A model generated the notes under the pieces. The model did not search any database. It was given only the letters and a program-made list of their open reading frames with translations, and had not been told where the DNA came from. From the NCBI GenBank assembly GCA_030148915.1, contig JASBSN010000135.1, positions 1 to 35,054 of the forward strand: a DNA stretch of 35,054 bases. The letters run 5' to 3'. This document shows, in pieces, positions 34,054-35,054 of this stretch. The position numbers and the translations under genes are program-made. Every line of letters begins with the position of its first letter. Position 1 is the first letter of the stretch. The DNA is from Thiogranum sp. (GTDB lineage Bacteria > Pseudomonadota > Gammaproteobacteria > DSM-19610).

Positions 34054-34515
34054 CTAAGTGACGTTGCGGCGGGCGAAACCGTACTCGCCGCGCCACTGAC
34101 GGGCGCGGTAATCAATCCTGATCCAATCGGGAACAAAACGTTCCGGATGCTGCACCGGCATGGTTTCCACCGGCACACCACCGCCGGCATCGACAATCGC
34201 GCAGTGGCTGGTGGTGATCGCGCGGAAACTCGTGTAGAAGCCCGGAATCACCCGGACTAAGCCGTCCCCCTCGGTCTGCTGATCGTGCAGACGACGAAAG
34301 CGCAGCTGTTTGCGTACCAGGCAGCTGAAGTACAATTCGAGTTCGGCGAGCACAGGCTGATTGCCCGCGTCCGCTTCGCGCACCGCATCGGCGCTGATAT
34401 CGATGCGCACGGACTTGCCTTGAAGTCGGACCGTGCCGGTATACGACTTGGCGGACAAACGGCGGTCCGGGATGTGATCGCCGATACTCAGGTTGAGGAG
34501 TTTGTCCTGTAACAT
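34054..34515 (-). CDS. Unrecognised 153-residue protein upstream of the dsrE2-like gene
   Basis: I do not recognise this protein. It is soluble, with no signal peptide or membrane segment, and mixed in charge, with two cysteines (in Y-F-S-C-L-V and S-H-C-A-I-V). AGAGGA six bases upstream of the ATG supports translation. It starts the operon that contains the dsrE2-like gene (35-base gap) and is divergent from the TetR-like gene, so a role in the same sulfur-related or stress response is likely by position only. Confidence 0.75.
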   Translation of the reverse strand: MLQDKLLNLSIGDHIPDRRLSAKSYTGTVRLQGKSVRIDISADAVREADAGNQPVLAELELYFSCLVRKQLRFRRLHDQQTEGDGLVRVIPGFYTSFRAITTSHCAIVDAGGGVPVETMPVQHPERFVPDWIRIDYRARQWRGEYGFARRNVT

Positions 34516-34555
34516 GCGGTGTCCTCTGCGCGAATTCGGTGGCGGGCGGTAGAAA

Positions 34556-34609
34556 TTGCCAACAAACTGTCTAGTCTGTAGAATACGAACATACCAACCA
34601 GTTTGTCAA
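34556..34609. promoter_or_regulatory. Overlapping divergent promoters with an inverted repeat operator
   Basis: Plus strand: TTGCCA (34556-34561), 17-base spacer, TAGAAT (34579-34584), reading toward the TetR gene. Minus strand: TTGACA (34604-34609), 18-base spacer, TATTCT (34580-34585), reading toward the unknown gene and dsrE2. The half-sites ACAAACTG (34562-34569) and CAGTTTGT (34599-34606) are exact reverse complements and border both promoters, so a bound TetR-like dimer pair could block both. Confidence 0.75.
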
Positions 34610-34682
34610 CAGCTTTGCCCGGTCTTTTGGCCCGATGGGCGTACACTGTTAAGTGATTACAACTGCATTGAATGATAACATT

Positions 34683-35054
34683 ATGAAGTTAAAAGATAAT
34701 ATTAGCCGTCTCGAACGTAATCCGGATGCCACCCGTCAGCGCATTCTTGAAGCGGCGTTTCTGGAAATCTATCGCAACGGCTTTCAGGGTATGCGTCTGG
34801 ATGAAGTCCTCGCGGTGACCGGCCTGACCAAAGGTGCGCTGTATCACCATTTTCCCAACAAGCGCGCCCTGGGTTATGCGGTGGTCGACGAAGTCATCCT
34901 GCCCACCATGGAGACGATGTGGCTGCAACCGCTGAAAAATGCCGCCGATCCCTTACAGGGGGTGATGGACGTTATCGAGCAACTGCCGGAGAGAAAGCCC
35001 CCGGAGATGATTCGCTACGGCTGCCCGCTAAATAATCTTGCCCAGGAGATGTCG
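34683..35054 (+). CDS. TetR/AcrR-family transcriptional regulator, cut by the window end
   Basis: The first 124 residues are visible; the gene continues past 35054. A TetR N-terminal helix-turn-helix spans about residues 17-64: T-R-Q-R-I-L-E-A-A, then the G-F-Q-G-M-R-L-D-E-V-L-A-V-T-G-L-T-K-G-A-L-Y-H-H-F-P-N-K-R recognition region. The start of a ligand domain contains R-Y-G-C-P-L-N-N-L-A-Q-E, whose cysteine recalls redox-sensing relatives such as NemR. No strong Shine-Dalgarno precedes the ATG. It is divergent from the dsrE2-like operon and probably represses it and itself. Confidence 0.9.
   Translation, partial: MKLKDNISRLERNPDATRQRILEAAFLEIYRNGFQGMRLDEVLAVTGLTKGALYHHFPNKRALGYAVVDEVILPTMETMWLQPLKNAADPLQGVMDVIEQLPERKPPEMIRYGCPLNNLAQEMS

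Overview
This window reads as an ordinary, gene-dense chromosomal stretch of a GC-rich gammaproteobacterium. Evidence for that: the block surE-pcm-yqaA-nlpD-rpoS, a prfB gene with the classical +1 frameshift site, an sdhCDAB operon that runs into sdhE-ygfX with ygfZ divergent, and the set nagZ-hpt-mtiP-csiV-mfd, which resembles the Pseudomonas arrangement. A DsrE2-like sulfur-trafficking protein and a small protein carrying the iron-site pattern of sulfur oxygenase reductase (SOR) suggest a sulfur oxidiser, perhaps of the Chromatiales/Ectothiorhodospiraceae type. The taxonomy is inferred from gene content and order, not from a marker gene. I saw no rRNA, tRNA, transposase, prophage or CRISPR array.

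Layout. 1-98 is the tail of yggS. 99-519 is non-coding and carries two large hairpin repeats that share a loop. 520-5031 holds an Smr-domain gene (minus) and the surE-pcm-yqaA-nlpD-rpoS block (plus). 5062-9381 holds a Mth938-like gene (minus) and alaC-hom-thrC, with REP-like palindromes and a 21-bp triplicate repeat between hom and thrC. 9378-15188 holds an RpfE-like gene, recJ, a DUF2835 gene, a terminator, then prfB and lysS; this resembles the flank of the Xanthomonas rpf locus. 15189-17144 holds an HDOD gene and ygfZ (minus). 17272-21116 is the succinate dehydrogenase operon with its assembly factor sdhE and ygfX. 21122-27072 is a tightly packed run: a peptide-binding lipoprotein, an L,D-transpeptidase, a MinD/ParA-like protein with a broken P-loop, two peptide permeases and nagZ. 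No transporter ATPase is present. 27189-28519 is hpt-mtiP. 28656-29108 is the SOR-like gene with its own AT-rich promoter. 29150-33258 is mfd-csiV (minus). 33416-34515 is a dsrE2-like gene and an unknown gene (minus), and 34683 to the end is a divergent, truncated TetR-family regulator.

How the genes fit together. MtiP releases hypoxanthine and Hpt turns it into IMP, so the pair forms a short salvage route. The binding protein, permeases, L,D-transpeptidase and NagZ together suggest uptake or recycling of cell-wall fragments. SdhE installs FAD in the SdhA made from the same operon. The TetR-like protein probably controls itself and the dsrE2-like operon through overlapping divergent promoters that carry an inverted repeat.

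The most unusual item is the 150-residue SOR-like protein at 28656-29108. It matches only one of the two repeats of a normal SOR but keeps the His-x3-His...Glu iron ligand pattern and a candidate catalytic cysteine. It sits alone inside an otherwise conserved housekeeping block, behind a promoter overlapped by a perfect 15-base palindrome.
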